From Desarmillaria ectypa (lineage: Eukaryota; Basidiomycota; Agaricomycetes; Agaricales; Physalacriaceae), in contig JAUDYN010000010.1 of NCBI GenBank assembly GCA_030407005.1, positions 124,001 through 188,000 on the forward strand: a DNA stretch of 64,000 nucleotides. Reading direction: 5' to 3'. Shown here piece after piece: positions 1-10,880 of this stretch (positions are counted from its first letter, which is position 1; each line of letters begins with the position of its first letter). Made by a program: the position numbers and the translations under genes. Under the pieces are notes generated by a model. It did no database searches. It saw only the letters and a list, made by a program, of their open reading frames with translations, and was not told the origin of the DNA.

Positions 1-96
1 TGTGCCACCTGGATGGTACAGACGCCCACAAGGTTGGCCCACATTTCGCCAGGGTGAATAGAGATATTTATTTGTGGTATCTTCGCCTCAGGGTGA

Positions 97-749
97 TCAT
101 GTAGTGTTGAAAGCGACCGTAAATGCATAGTGAGAATGCGATCCGTCGTGTACGAAGGGGGCCTGGCCGTAGTTCAGCGTCGAGTGTAGGGAAGGAATAA
201 AAAGCATTACGAACGACGCATCATCTACAAGCATGGCGAGAAAGTCCTGACTTGGATCCATGGCAAAATCCTTGACTAGCATGTCTTGGTCCGGAAGCTC
301 CACCTGATCCATAGTAGGTCGCACCGACGAAGGAAGCCGTGTCAAGGAAAAATCCCGTCCCATGAACATCTTGACGAATACGCCGGCGACGAGCTCATAG
401 GCGCTGCATTCCCCGCTAAACGGAATGCTTGTGAACTCTTTCCAATTCAGATTTGCCCAGGCGCGCCGCAGGTCACGAAGGCGTCCCAGCCGGTCGGTGT
501 TTGAAAGGTGAGAGCTATTTCCATCCTCCATGCCGTCAATAGCGAGTTCAATCGTGTACTGAAGGGCGAGAGAGCCATTGACAACGTTCTTGAATGTCCT
601 ACAGACCTTATGAGCACAAGTTGAGCGACGTCTTCGGACCATGCCAAAAGTGTACATACCTTCATGCATTGCAGCAGAGACCAGTAGTTCAAGCTTTCCA
701 GGCACTGAGTAAGGATTTCCGGGGGCAAAGAGAGCAGAGACGGCGACAT
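97..749 (-). CDS. F-box protein, short (2 exons)
   Basis: The predicted exons are 660..749 and 97..606, with a 53-nt GT-AG intron at 607..659 that is closed in phase 0. The product is 199 aa. The ATG at 749 is chosen because the longer open frame begins with a non-ATG codon. Exon 1 ends inside an F-box: residues 7-11 read LPPEI, followed by a hydrophobic helix and 'LLQCMKVCRTF' across the splice, which is the usual placement of an intron in mushroom F-box genes. F-box proteins bind Skp1 and recruit targets to SCF ubiquitin ligases. No leucine-rich or WD repeats are visible in the remaining 160 residues. Fungal relatives are usually longer, so the C-terminus may be cut short or another exon may lie beyond the left edge. 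The F-box call is firm; the full gene extent is not. Confidence 0.7.
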
Positions 750-2282
750 AAAGGTAGGATTCAAGGACGGTCGACCGGTGGTTCTCGGGGGATTATCCGA
801 ATCGTATTTTTGCCCAAAACTGATATGCCGTCCTTCGGCATCAAGAATTTACCACAAACTTACCCTTCTGGTAAGCTATCATACTGTCCTTATTGCTACG
901 GTAGTTACAAGAAAAGATATAAACAAAATTATAGGATACTGGTATGTCTCGAAATCAGCAGAGAAAAACTCAAAAATTAAATCTACTTTGGATTGTCGCA
1001 TCGAGCATATGCTCCCCTCGTTCTCGTAAACCGGTATCTACTGAGTCCACATTTACCCTCTACGAACAGAAACTTTCGGCGAGCGATCCATAACGTCGAG
1101 GTCAAAATCACTGGTAACACCTCCACCGCCACTCGGACGATATCAAATTTTCTCGCCTTCAAACCAGAGAAGCGGCGCCCTAGGAGCCAGTTCCACCGTC
1201 TCTGGCTTAACTCAACCAGCAGCAGCAGCAGTAGGCACCCCGAACATGTCTCTTGAAAATGTGAGCTGAAAGACCATATCCTTGGCGATGGCCAAAGCTT
1301 CAACCTGTTCGTCTCAGCAGTTCTTTCGTCCCGATGATATGAGCAGAGTATTAAATCAGGTATCATCTGACCTATCCGATACGCTGTCCTGTGCCCGGCC
1401 GTCTATCGACGAATCCGAAAAAGCCTCAGCACCGGACGCTGGCTGAGCAGACTTAGTGTACCCCGTCTTGATCATTGAAGGACGAATCCGCAACAGTAAA
1501 TCCTCCAGCAGGCTTGCCAAGGTGAGACGCATCGGACGCGCTATCATCGTTCTGGAACTGGAACAACATCTGTTCTCAACAGTCGACTGGGGTCGTCGAC
1601 GTGACAGATACATATCCCATCATTCCATTCCACAGGCCTAATTTACGTTACCTAGAAGAAGGTTCGTCAGCTTGTATAAGTGGCAGGATTGAGCCGACCA
1701 CCACCCACCAAGAATACCAAAGATCCCGCCTCAATGCAACGACCCATCTATCGAAGACCTTCAAGCTAGCAACTCTTCATTTTCGCACCGGTGATGAGCG
1801 AAACTGACTGTCTTATCGTCTACCTCGGCTTCAGCGTCGCCATCTTTTTCGCAGCAGCGCTCCGTCGTTCAAACCTTCTCCTCGGTAATCTTCATTTTTT
1901 CCACTTTGATTCCAGACAGCCATCCGAGGAGAATTTCGAAATACATGGCGAGGACTTATTTCCCTGTCCCGCATCCTCCAGAGGTATTGGCTTCGTCAAT
2001 GTCTAATTGAATATAAGCATCCGCGAACGCAGCTTCGTAGCTGAATACACTCACATCGATACAGGAGATGGTATTGACAGTGCCATACTAGGTGCCCCTT
2101 TCAGACATGAGCAGGGTCAAGGAAGATGGAGTCTGGCCGAATGGCATTGTGGTAAAAGGGAGAAAGCATCAAGTCCTGCGCGACTCGGCCGGCCCTAAAT
2201 TAATTATGTGATATGTTCTTTGCCGAACCTTCGGCAGGCGAAACTTGACTCGGTGACTCGAACCGCCATCATCTCCTCCAGG
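750..2282. other. No gene recognised
   Basis: Only short overlapping open frames occur on both strands (for example 983..1366 minus and 1456..1641 plus). None shows a recognisable domain or a convincing splice chain. A short CAG run sits near 1218..1231. Part of this could be decayed coding sequence, but I cannot support a gene. Confidence 0.4.
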
Positions 2283-3171
2283 ATGACCGCAAGATATCCA
2301 AAGCTCGTAGCTTTTGACTTAGAGTGCGACATCATTTATTCTCCCCTTGACGACCAAGTTTTACTTATTATTTCAGCTATACCCTCTGGGACCTGTGGAT
2401 AGATACCCACGTTTCTGGGCCTCTCCATAGAAATAAGAATACCTTGAACGAGATTCTAGACAGGTAAGATTCTTCTTTTCGCATGCAATACTCTCGTTCT
2501 GACCATGAGATAGACATAACTCGCCTATATCTTTCTATCGGGATGTCCCCCATATTCTTCATCGACTGCGTGAGGCAGAAGTCATCATAGCGGCGGCATC
2601 GAGAACTTCGGCCCCCAAACTGTGATTATTTCCTAGTCGCAGTGTCTTCTCAGTGAGACTTATATCTCACCTTACAGAGCCAGACAAGCCCTCTCACTGC
2701 TTCTTGTCCCGCCCAAGCATGGTGATAAGGATACCAATCCCATAAAGGCCGCACATTTCTTTGATCATGCGGAGATATATCCCGGTGCGTCCGCGTTCCA
2801 TTTTTGTACAACAACCGATGCTGAAACTTGATTGTAGGCTCAAAACTGACGCACTTTAAACGAATTCACGAGAAGACGGGCATACCTTACTCTGAAATGG
2901 TATGATTGCCATCCGGTTGCTATCCCAGCTGATAAACTGAGCCACGATTTTAGCTCTTCTTTGACGACGAGCATAGAAACAAAGAAGTAGAGCAACTAGG
3001 TTAGCTCACCGACGCAAGTTGAGGATATGCGGTACTGATGGTGGCTGTTCTTTAGGTGTTACCTTTTGCCTCGTACCAGACGGCGTCAACCATAATGTTT
3101 TTGAGAAAGGGATTTCATTATGGCAAAGCCGTAATGCTGTAGAGATTGTAGTGGAAGATGATACGGAATGA
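2283..3171 (+). CDS. MDP-1 family HAD phosphatase (7 exons)
   Basis: The predicted exons are 2283..2323, 2377..2463, 2514..2621, 2678..2784, 2838..2899, 2954..2999 and 3056..3171. All six introns are GT-AG (50-56 nt) and every phase closes, giving 188 aa. HAD motif I is split by intron 1 and reads DLDYTLW at residues 12-18 (nucleophile Asp12, general acid Asp14). SRTSAP at about 72-77 is the motif II region, YPGSK at about 113-117 supplies the motif III Lys, and FFDDE at 137-141 is motif IV. This is the diagnostic layout of magnesium-dependent phosphatase 1, a cytosolic enzyme proposed to act on protein phosphotyrosine or on sugar phosphates from glycation repair. Length matches the family. 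No exon is long enough to stand out as an open frame, so ORF scanning misses it. The Tyr/Ser-rich gene downstream is convergent. Confidence 0.93.
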
Positions 3172-3328
3172 ATCTGTATCTGTTCCAGAACTTTGTAATC
3201 GGGAGCCTTCGACTTTGGGCATGTAATTATCATCACTCATTCAGATTTCACAACCCAAAATACATTATCATAAAATATTATGCAGAACTTCATCCCTACT
3301 CATCAGTACCGATCGTCCTGCATCGCCC

Positions 3329-3583
3329 TCAGTACGCATAATAGCTTTTGGAGCGATGGTGGCGATGGCTACGATGGTGGCGTCTCGATGGTACCATGAC
3401 CAGAGGCGTAGACCCATACGATGAGCCATAGTAGGATGACGAATACCCGTATGGGCTGCCGTACGACATGGGCGTGCCATAGTAATGCTGGACAGGCATC
3501 CCATAGCTACGGCCATATGAAGGATAGACACTTCTGCTGCTACTGGGGTAGTACGAGGACGCGTAGGAGCTGATATAGGGCAT
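3329..3583 (-). CDS. Small Tyr/Ser-rich protein, unknown function
   Basis: This single-exon frame of 84 aa starts at an ATG and uses mostly Tyr, Ser, Gly and Pro for the first 60 residues, with repeated SYG/SYY steps. It then switches to a basic His/Arg cluster (residues about 68-80) and ends in YYAY. The biased but structured composition, with repeating Tyr spacing and a sharp switch to HHRS-type residues, suggests a real low-complexity protein rather than a chance frame. There is no signal peptide or membrane segment. I do not recognise a named family. It ends 157 bp from the MDP-1 stop, facing it. Confidence 0.5.
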   Translation of the reverse strand: MPYISSYASSYYPSSSRSVYPSYGRSYGMPVQHYYGTPMSYGSPYGYSSSYYGSSYGSTPLVMVPSRRHHRSHRHHRSKSYYAY

Positions 3584-4424
3584 TATTTGCGGTCGTGAGG
3601 AGTCGTGAAGGAGGTCGTGATCGTCTGTGGGCGTTTGTGAATAGACCGGCTATTGGAGAGCCATCCGTGGCGAGTAGGGCTCCTTTTATATCCAACGATT
3701 CGTGGATTGTCCCGACCATCAGATACAGTAACCAGGTCGACCGTCCACTGAAGCGATGATTCGGCTTCGACGCTGCCGGGTTCTGCTTGGGTTGGCAAGG
3801 GGACCAGTGCGTTTTATCTTATTTGGGCGGGATAATACTGTTGAAGATATCCATACTGTATACCCGTTCCTTTATCTTTCACCGTCGTTCATTCTTACTT
3901 ACTATATATATAACCCCTGTCATTACTCGATCATCTATATAGCCCAGCCGTAGATACCCGTGTACCTCAGTCGTTCCACCTTCGCTGTGCCCGACTGAGG
4001 TACGTATACCTTACCGTCTTTAGCCTATAACTTACTCACATTCATTCGTAGATCAATACTTATATCCTCTGTCTTTAAATACCACTACTTGGTTGAACCG
4101 CCAAAAATGAAACAGATTGGGAACCAGATATTAGCTGCTATGCAACAAAAAAAAAGGAAAGGATTCTATCAAAGCCAGTACTCCTCCGCACTCCACCGTA
4201 AAATGTCTTCGTGTCTATTGCCCGCTTGTGGGTTATATTTTCGTCGAATCGCAATGGTCCGACGTCGACATCGAAAACAAAGATCACGTGCCCTTCAAGA
4301 AAAGACGCTTTGACTCCGGCGTCAACAGCTTACACAAATCTGCGAACCTGAGCTATCGTTACTGCCTCTCGTTACCGTGATACTTATCTCTTTGCGTCAG
4401 TAACATCCAGTAAGAGTGTCCACG
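3584..4424. other. Intergenic, promoter region of the F-box gene
   Basis: No coding frame is supported here. The stretch holds the probable promoters of the minus-strand Tyr-rich gene and the plus-strand F-box gene, and a perfect inverted repeat at 3962..4003. Confidence 0.4.
3962..4003. repeat. Perfect 12-bp inverted repeat (hairpin)
   Basis: GTACCTCAGTCG at 3962..3973 is matched exactly by its reverse complement CGACTGAGGTAC at 3992..4003, with an 18-nt loop. It could be a protein-binding palindrome or a relic of a small inverted element. No function is shown. Confidence 0.6.
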
Positions 4425-6098
4425 ATGAATGTGAGTCCAAGTTTCTCGAACAAGGCACTTGAATCTGGATTGATGATGCTCTGCCAGGACATGCTAGAAG
4501 GCCTCTGCTTGAGATGCAAAGAACACATCTTGTTACCCAAAGAGCTGCTCATCTCTACAATACCTCCATCCCTTTCTGGTCTTTCGCGAATGAACGTGGC
4601 CCCACCAGAATCAGAAGTCGAGGATCTAAAAACATCGAGGGAGCGCATCAGACACTCAATCGCAGAGCTTGATGATCAAATTCGCGACCTCACTCTCGCA
4701 CTGGAGAAAATTCGAATCGAGCGTTCACGTCTACAAGTGATCGATGACGAATACACCACTCTCCTTTCTCCCATACGTCGCATCCCCCGCGAGATCTTAT
4801 CAGAGATATTTCTCCATACGCAAAACCGGTACGGGCCCCACCAGGTATTTGAAGTTTTGAGCCCTTCCTGGGTATTAAGCTGGGTTTGCAGCTTGTGGCG
4901 GACGGTCGTGGTGAACTGTTCAGAGTTTTGGTGCAATCTCGATGTTTACCCCCGACGGAAGGTGACAGAAAATGCTGCATTTTTACTCCGAACTACGATC
5001 AGCCGAGCCAGGGAGCGTAAGCTTATTTTGCGCTTACGCCTCAGCTATGGGTTTTCCTCTGATTGGGAGGTACCCTTTCTCCTCAACATTTTGATGGAGT
5101 CCTCGGATCGTTGGTTAACTGCCAATTTGAATTTACCTCCCCAATTTTTGCCTGCTCTTGCGCCCCTACACGGCCGGCTTGATAGTCTGGAACGTCTGAA
5201 TATGTACTGCCAAGATAGTGCACTGAATGTACATATTGGCGCCTTCGAAGTAGCGCCCCGACTGCAATCCGTGTGGATATGTGGTCTCGAGGGTACGGTA
5301 GTATCGCTGCTACCGTCTCGTCTCATGAGCTTCCGTGATGATAGACCGTATGGAGATGATACAGTGAATGCATATTTCCTGGATATCATCCGCAACGCAC
5401 CTGACTTGCATACATTCAGGGTAGGCCATCAGAGCCTAGCCATCGACGGAGCCTTCAGTGTCGCCTCACGCATTCTGCATCCCAATATCCATGTCCTTCA
5501 TGCATGTGAAGGTTCATTCCTTCGCAGTCTCACCCTTCCGGAACTGGAGCATATGCATGTGGGGGTCGGCAGGGTGAATGCACCCTGTCCCTCAAATTCC
5601 CTTCTCGGATTATATGACCTACTGAAACACTCCCATTGCTCTCTCCGCAGCTTACGCATAATAAATCCCTGGTCACTCGAAATTATTCTCCTCGATATCC
5701 TTCAGCTGACTCCTCGTCTTGAGGACTTTTATTTTTCTACTATCGATTGGCGAAATGATTTCAACACCGTCATGCAAACCATGGTCTCTCGAATGTTTGA
5801 TAAAGATGACAGCGATCGCCTATGTCTCATTCCTGAGCTGAATAACTTTGATTTTATCGTTGAAGTTACCAACATTTCTGCGCCCTTGGCGTTTTGCGAC
5901 AAGGCACTTGTGGGCATGGTCTCTGCTCGATGGAATCCAGTGGTCGGAAAGAGGAAATTGCGACATGTTCATATTCAAGTATATCATGGGCTGCTTGCCC
6001 CCGGAAGTCTTTCACAAGATGACCAGAGCCGGTTGGATGTTTATAGAGAAGAAGGTCTCGATATCTCGATTCGTGATACAGACATCAGATACGTGTGA
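4425..6098 (+). CDS. F-box-like protein, intact (single exon)
   Basis: An uninterrupted 557-aa frame runs from the ATG at 4425; the frame is open three codons further upstream but only from a GTG. Residues about 60-105 form a heptad-like, charge-rich coiled coil (ERIRHSIAELDDQIRDL), followed by an F-box-like helix set with 'IRRIPREILSEIFLHT' at about 115-130 and a tryptophan-rich stretch (SWVLSWVCSLWRTVVV). The rest resembles the leucine-rich C-terminal part of mushroom F-box proteins. This coiled coil plus F-box plus LRR-like layout is one of the most expanded gene families in Agaricomycetes; such proteins probably act as SCF substrate adaptors. It has no introns or lesions, in contrast to the broken relatives at 7.6-9.3 kb and 12.8 kb. 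Confidence 0.85.
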   Translation: MNVSPSFSNKALESGLMMLCQDMLEGLCLRCKEHILLPKELLISTIPPSLSGLSRMNVAPPESEVEDLKTSRERIRHSIAELDDQIRDLTLALEKIRIERSRLQVIDDEYTTLLSPIRRIPREILSEIFLHTQNRYGPHQVFEVLSPSWVLSWVCSLWRTVVVNCSEFWCNLDVYPRRKVTENAAFLLRTTISRARERKLILRLRLSYGFSSDWEVPFLLNILMESSDRWLTANLNLPPQFLPALAPLHGRLDSLERLNMYCQDSALNVHIGAFEVAPRLQSVWICGLEGTVVSLLPSRLMSFRDDRPYGDDTVNAYFLDIIRNAPDLHTFRVGHQSLAIDGAFSVASRILHPNIHVLHACEGSFLRSLTLPELEHMHVGVGRVNAPCPSNSLLGLYDLLKHSHCSLRSLRIINPWSLEIILLDILQLTPRLEDFYFSTIDWRNDFNTVMQTMVSRMFDKDDSDRLCLIPELNNFDFIVEVTNISAPLAFCDKALVGMVSARWNPVVGKRKLRHVHIQVYHGLLAPGSLSQDDQSRLDVYREEGLDISIRDTDIRYV

Positions 6099-7611
6099 TC
6101 TACCCAGAGTTTACTGGAGTCTACTCTCGTCTACTATCTTGTTCTATCTTGTTTATTTTCTTGTTTTATCTGCGATTCTTTTAAGAAAGCGAGGCTAGCC
6201 GTTCACTCGGGTGCCGCCAAGCTGAAGTACATTTTTCGACATGGCCAGATTTGACTCGCTTATACGGAGGGCCTTACGATGTTTTACGACTGGTATGTTA
6301 ACATGCGTGCCGACTACATTATTACTGGTCGCTTCATCTCTCGTTCCTTTTCCCGACGTGTCGGCGACGCGACGCGATAGTCACGTGCGTATGTAGCAAT
6401 GTTTTAACTCCATCAAGACGATAGATTAGGTACATATTCGTAGCATTCTGAGCTGCATAATCTTTCAGATTGGTAGGTTGAGATCATGATTATATTTACC
6501 ACTTTTTCCTTATCAAGTTGTAGGCCGTTCCCAGTGCTTGGGACCTTGCGCCGGTACACACATCACACCGTCACTTAGTTCAGACTAATGTCCCTGGAGG
6601 CCTCTGGCGAGCAGAAAGCGGCCACAGCTCCTGTAAATAGCCGTGCAGAAGAGTCTCGTCAAACAGCACCGACGGCAGAGTTGCAGTGGCGTGTCTCTGC
6701 CATCGACTCGATGAGGTCATTTTATCATAGCACTTTTACACATCCAAGAAGTATTGGAGTTATGTGGCTGTACGAGTCGTTGGGATTGGCTACCCGCATC
6801 GGCCGTACCCGGCAGTACGTCGACGTACATAGGCTAAACGAGTTGCGTCTTGACCCCCCTTCCTTGTGCTCGTACTCTAACAAGAAGCTCCCCGGGGGCT
6901 ACTTGCAGTTCTGAAAGATTAATGAAAACCCCTTTTCAAAGACGAACAATGCATCTGAAGTCTCTTGATGAACTTTGCCTGCTCACAGGGCATCCTCAAA
7001 TGCCCCTCACTCTCATGGAGTTCACAAACGGAAGGAAAGCGCTCCACAGCCTGAAAGCATTGAACTCGGTAGCCATGCCCCTCGGAGCAGATGTTACTTT
7101 GTATGGCTTATGCTTCGAAGTTCCGGGGCGTATGTCATTTTCTTTGCTTATATTATCGTTCTTCTAAATTCTTCCGCTGATCTGACAATCATCGTTCAAG
7201 AGATCTACGCGTTTATCTGTTGTTGAGTAATCGGTAACCTTGACTGATATTTCGATAAACGAGGTTTTCAGAGTCATCGAACGCAGATAAGGCTGAACAT
7301 ATTGAGTTTCATTTGATATTGAGCGAGCTCAAGTTGATTTTAACATTAACGGTTCGGACAATCTGGATTGTAAATTTCCGAGAGAGTGTTAAATCAGCTG
7401 CCAAAGAGTAAATCAATCATAAACCACTTTTATCTCCTCGCATATCTCTTTCCAGCACTGCCGGTCCTCTAAATTGTCAAAAATGAGCTTGCGCTTATGA
7501 CTTAAGCCGAAACCCCGTCAGCGGGCTAGCTCCGGTCGTAAAGATTTCGCCAACATTAGTGGCCCCATCGGGCACGACATTCCGGTGCTCCTTCATTGAC
7601 ATGTAGCATGA
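6099..7611. other. No recognised gene; one 108-aa orphan ORF
   Basis: The only frame of note is 6588..6914 (plus, ATG start, 108 aa), which overlaps another open frame at 6850..7167. Neither has a recognisable domain, signal peptide or repeat. It could be the first exon of an unknown gene or a chance frame. The remainder holds nothing I can name. Confidence 0.3.
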
Positions 7612-9269
7612 TTACAGCTTGCGAAAAGGGATGGCCGGAGTAACACTAGAAACACCGGCAGAAGGAGAGAAGAGCTGAAGGGTGAGGGTTTGGAGATTTG
7701 GGAGTATACGATGTGACTGCGAAATGGTAAAGCCGTGTAACAAAGAATCTGAAATGACCTTCACATACAGCTGGAGTTTGACGATGGTTTCGGCAGTTTT
7801 GAGGAACTCAACGAGTACCCTGACATTCTGTTCGAGGGACAGATTCAGTGAGAGTCGAAGGGTTTTCAGTGCACCATAGTTCGCAAGCATGCGAAAATGA
7901 GGGATACGATCATCATTGATGTAGGCCCTTGTAGCTGATGGAAACGAGACTGGTTCGAAAAGGTTGGAAATGGCTCCTTCCGGAGACTTTGCAGACTCGT
8001 CCACGTTGCGTTTGACCACCGATGACATGACTCCATGACTACAGGCGCCCTGCTACCTGTCGGATATTTTGAGTTGCCGTTGAAATGGAATATCAACGTT
8101 TTGACGCAAGTCAGCCGTGGAAGGATGTTGGGATTTGCAACTTCAAGCATGTGCCGGAAGATTCCCGAACCTTCGGTACCATCAATTTGGCACGATACTA
8201 GGATATAATTAGGTACTTTAGTAGAACATTCTAGATACATTCTGTAGTATTTAAGGAGCTCGTCTTGAGCTCTAGTAGCTAACAATTTAGTATTTTCTAC
8301 TCAGCAAGCCTCCCACTGCAATAGTTACAACAAAGGATAACAATGCTGTGGGGGATTAACGCATCGGAGCAGTTGTACTTGGTCAAATTTGACCAAGAAA
8401 GGAGTGAGATATGTGAGGGATCGACGCCGTCTAGGGTTCGGAAAGTACGAAGCTGAGGAGCGGATTGGAAGGTGTCGGCCTTCATGTTCCGTCCTGGTGA
8501 ATTTCATCGGGCCTCGATACGGACAATGAGGGTGTCCAGTCGAGTGAAAAAATTCCAGTCGAGTGGCTTGAATGCCTCAGGAGGCAAATTGTCGCGCAGA
8601 GATGTCCACCTAGACGAACTAACATCCTGCACGGCCAAGATTGGATGGTCCCCGATCCCAGCGGCGCTGCTAGAAAGAGCAACAGAAAAGTCGCAACCTC
8701 GAGAACGTTCAAGCTGTAATCCGAACTTGAACATGATGTTTTGGTGTGGAATCATGAGGTCGGAATAAATGGAGAAATTTAAAATGACCGAGGTCCACAA
8801 GCATGGCGAAGAGCGAGAGATGGTGCGCCACCGATGACTGACATGGTATAATGTCCATGGGGGTTCGAGAGGATCCAAGGAGTCATTGTTACCATACCGA
8901 TGGAACATGATATCCTCCCAATCATAGACGCACCACGAGAAGATCTCCCGGAAGCTATCATCTTTAATGGTGCGAATAGGGTGCAAAAGAGATCGGGAAT
9001 CATAGATACATGACCGCACCTATTCTCTTTCGCTAATAAAGCCGTCCAAGATTTTCCGGGCCTCCAATACCCTCTTATCGAACAGAGAAACCGTGGTCAT
9101 GCCACTCGTGATGGCCTCACGTATATTGGATCTCTCTGTCTCCAGGGGGATCGCTTTGGTTTAACAACTTCTTCACGCGGGGTGGACGGAATTGTTGCAC
9201 CACTGAAGGAATCGCAGGGAGGCCTGGCAAAGTGCCACAGAGTGCGCAAGGTACGGTAGATTCAGACAT
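7612..9269 (-). pseudogene. F-box/LRR gene, disrupted by a solo LTR
   Basis: Reading from 9269 downward gives the usual start of this F-box family (MSESTVPCALCGTLPG), then a coiled-coil segment, the F-box ('LLHPIRTIKDDSFREIFSW', 'WTLYHVSHRWRTI') and a leucine-rich tail ending at 7612. Five lesions interrupt it: a frameshift at about 9140-9160; a TAG at 9020..9022 where the family has Gln; a TGA at 8504..8506 that is in frame with the exon on both sides; insertion of a 207-bp LTR at 8126..8332; and a frameshift near 8030-8050. Taking out the LTR and one target-site copy (212 nt) puts the flanking frames back in register, so the insertion hit coding sequence. The relic at 12801..12922 is a fragment of a close relative. 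Confidence 0.85.
8126..8332 (+). mobile_element. Solo LTR, 207 bp, with 5-bp TSD
   Basis: The element begins TGTTG and ends CAACA (terminal TG...CA inverted repeat) and is flanked by perfect AAGGA duplications at 8121..8125 and 8333..8337. It contains a TATTTAAG box-like sequence followed by GAGCTC motifs. A second copy of exactly 207 bp lies at 48541..48747 in the same orientation. No internal retroelement coding sequence adjoins it, so it is a solo LTR left by LTR-LTR recombination. Orientation is inferred from the TATA-like box. Confidence 0.9.
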
Positions 9270-10032
9270 CTAAAATGTAGAATAAATCAGTAAGTTCAAT
9301 TCACGCAGAAACTAACTAGCGGAGAGATCTTTTACCTCAGGAGAGAAATAAGGGGAGGAATAACGTTTTTGATTTCGATGCGATAGCCTCCTCCCGGCGA
9401 GGAAGCGTCCACATGGACGTTTGAGATGAACCGGCCCGAACCCTACGGGACCGTGAGTACCAAAAGCATTTCCTCGGTGGTGGTGTTCTTAGCGGGTGCG
9501 ATTCACGTAGCTCTAGCTCTCAGGAGAGCTGACCTGGTCAGCTGAGAATGAGACTTGCTCCACGATCCCGGGTCAGACGTCAGCCAAACAAGCTAGGTAA
9601 ACATTGTTGACATCTACGACCGAGCTCAGGGGGATCAAGGTATTTTCGCTAAGACGCGCCAGAGTTGAGTCGTTATTCCGTTATCGTGACTAAAATTATT
9701 TGTTCCTTTCCTGAGTGATGGGCATCGGACGTTGAACTTACATGGATCAATTTCCTGACCTTACCGACCCGATTATCATCCAGGTGCATGAGGCACGCCG
9801 CTATTTCATAAACGCCTTCGCAAGCATACCGCAGTAAGCGCTCCGGTTGAGCCTTTTGACTGGAGAAAGCCGAAAGAACGAATTGTTTACTTAGCTACAG
9901 TGGTTTCTTATCGCGCTCTTCGCCCTACCGGTTGACTATATGACTCCTTCCCGACTCTCCCTTATATTTCATCGGTTCCGACCCATTTGACCAAGGAGAT
10001 ATTGACCAGACCCCGACAACACTGCCAGAGTA
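9270..10032. other. Intergenic between the F-box relic and the MGQYW gene
   Basis: No gene is seen. About 9270..9420 is similar to 12923..13060 (shared stretch near GAGAAATAAGG followed by TTTTTGATT), so it belongs to the ancient segmental duplication. The 600 bp after that has no counterpart in the second copy. Confidence 0.4.
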
Positions 10033-10880
10033 TCAGCAACAAAGAGCAAATCTAGTAAGCTTGACCTGATCTTCCGTCACGTCCTCCCATTCTTCATCGT
10101 TGTTCTCTACCGAACTCAGCGGCACAACATCGAACCTGTCTCCTGCCCAACCCCCTCTCGAGAGATCTAACGGCATCGAACACGACGGGTCGTCAGACCA
10201 ACAGATGTTTGTGACTAATATGCTGCCAATATCGCCATCTCCTTCACTCTTCTTTAGCTCTTCGACCACCACATCTTGCCGGACATAGACGTGCTTCGTC
10301 AGGTTCCTTAAAACCATTCCTCGTAGGTCAATATATGCTCGAAAGTTTATCTCTTTGTAGCGCCGGTGAGACAGCATGTATAAGGTCTTGCTTGAATCGT
10401 CACCGGAGTCGTCTTCGTCGGACGAGTAGTATGAGTCTCCAGGAAGCCCTTTGATCTCGGCTGCTTCCTCAGGGGTAAGGACGTTCGGCGGGCATCCTCT
10501 CATGTAGTCTCCAATACATATGATACGGCAACCTGCCCAGGGGCCCGCCAAAAGTGACATGATATCAGTGAAGCTGGAGTAAAAGACTTCGCCCAATTTT
10601 CCCCAGTTGTAGAGCTCTTCACGTCTGTCAATATTAACAAGTTTCCAGTATTGACCCATAGTAGTTGAGAGCGGGATTCAAATGCGAAGAAGGTGATGGT
10701 AGAAAAAAAAGAATCGGAGGAAGTTGTCTGGTGTTGTTTGGTCGTCAACACGATCTCGTGATCCGGACCAATATTCTTCCTTCGTGTTTTTCTCGCGTCT
10801 GCTTAACCACTACCCCACTTTGCAAGGCAATTATCTGTGAAAAATTGTGTGTTAATAACCCCCAGGTATACAATCTGCCT
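10022..10880. repeat. Segmental duplication, copy A
   Basis: Near-identical to 13082..13960: it covers the MGQYW coding region plus about 200 bp of 5' flank (shared AGAGCGGGATTCAAATGCGA and the GTCAACACGATCTCGTGAT block). The similarity fades beyond 10880. Confidence 0.8.
10033..10659 (-). CDS. Fungal 'MGQYW' conserved protein, paralogue A
   Basis: A single-exon frame of 208 aa starts at the ATG at 10659. The N-terminus MGQYWKLVNIDRRE, then 'NWGKLGEVFYSSF', 'WAGCRIICIGDY' and a later 'GGWAGDRFDVVP', is the pattern of an uncharacterised protein family common in mushroom genomes, often in several copies. Function is unknown. The middle carries an acidic Asp/Ser/Glu stretch (residues about 78-92). 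There is no signal peptide or membrane helix. The C-terminus is Cys-Cys, shared with paralogue B; this resembles a Rab-type prenylation end but may be coincidental. It is about 90% identical by eye to the gene at 13091..13735. Confidence 0.85.
   Translation of the reverse strand: MGQYWKLVNIDRREELYNWGKLGEVFYSSFTDIMSLLAGPWAGCRIICIGDYMRGCPPNVLTPEEAAEIKGLPGDSYYSSDEDDSGDDSSKTLYMLSHRRYKEINFRAYIDLRGMVLRNLTKHVYVRQDVVVEELKKSEGDGDIGSILVTNICWSDDPSCSMPLDLSRGGWAGDRFDVVPLSSVENNDEEWEDVTEDQVKLTRFALCC

Noticed and set aside
1356..1807. Possible multi-exon gene between the first F-box gene and the MDP-1 gene
   Set aside because: Open frames are short and in conflict on both strands, and no conserved motif was recognised.
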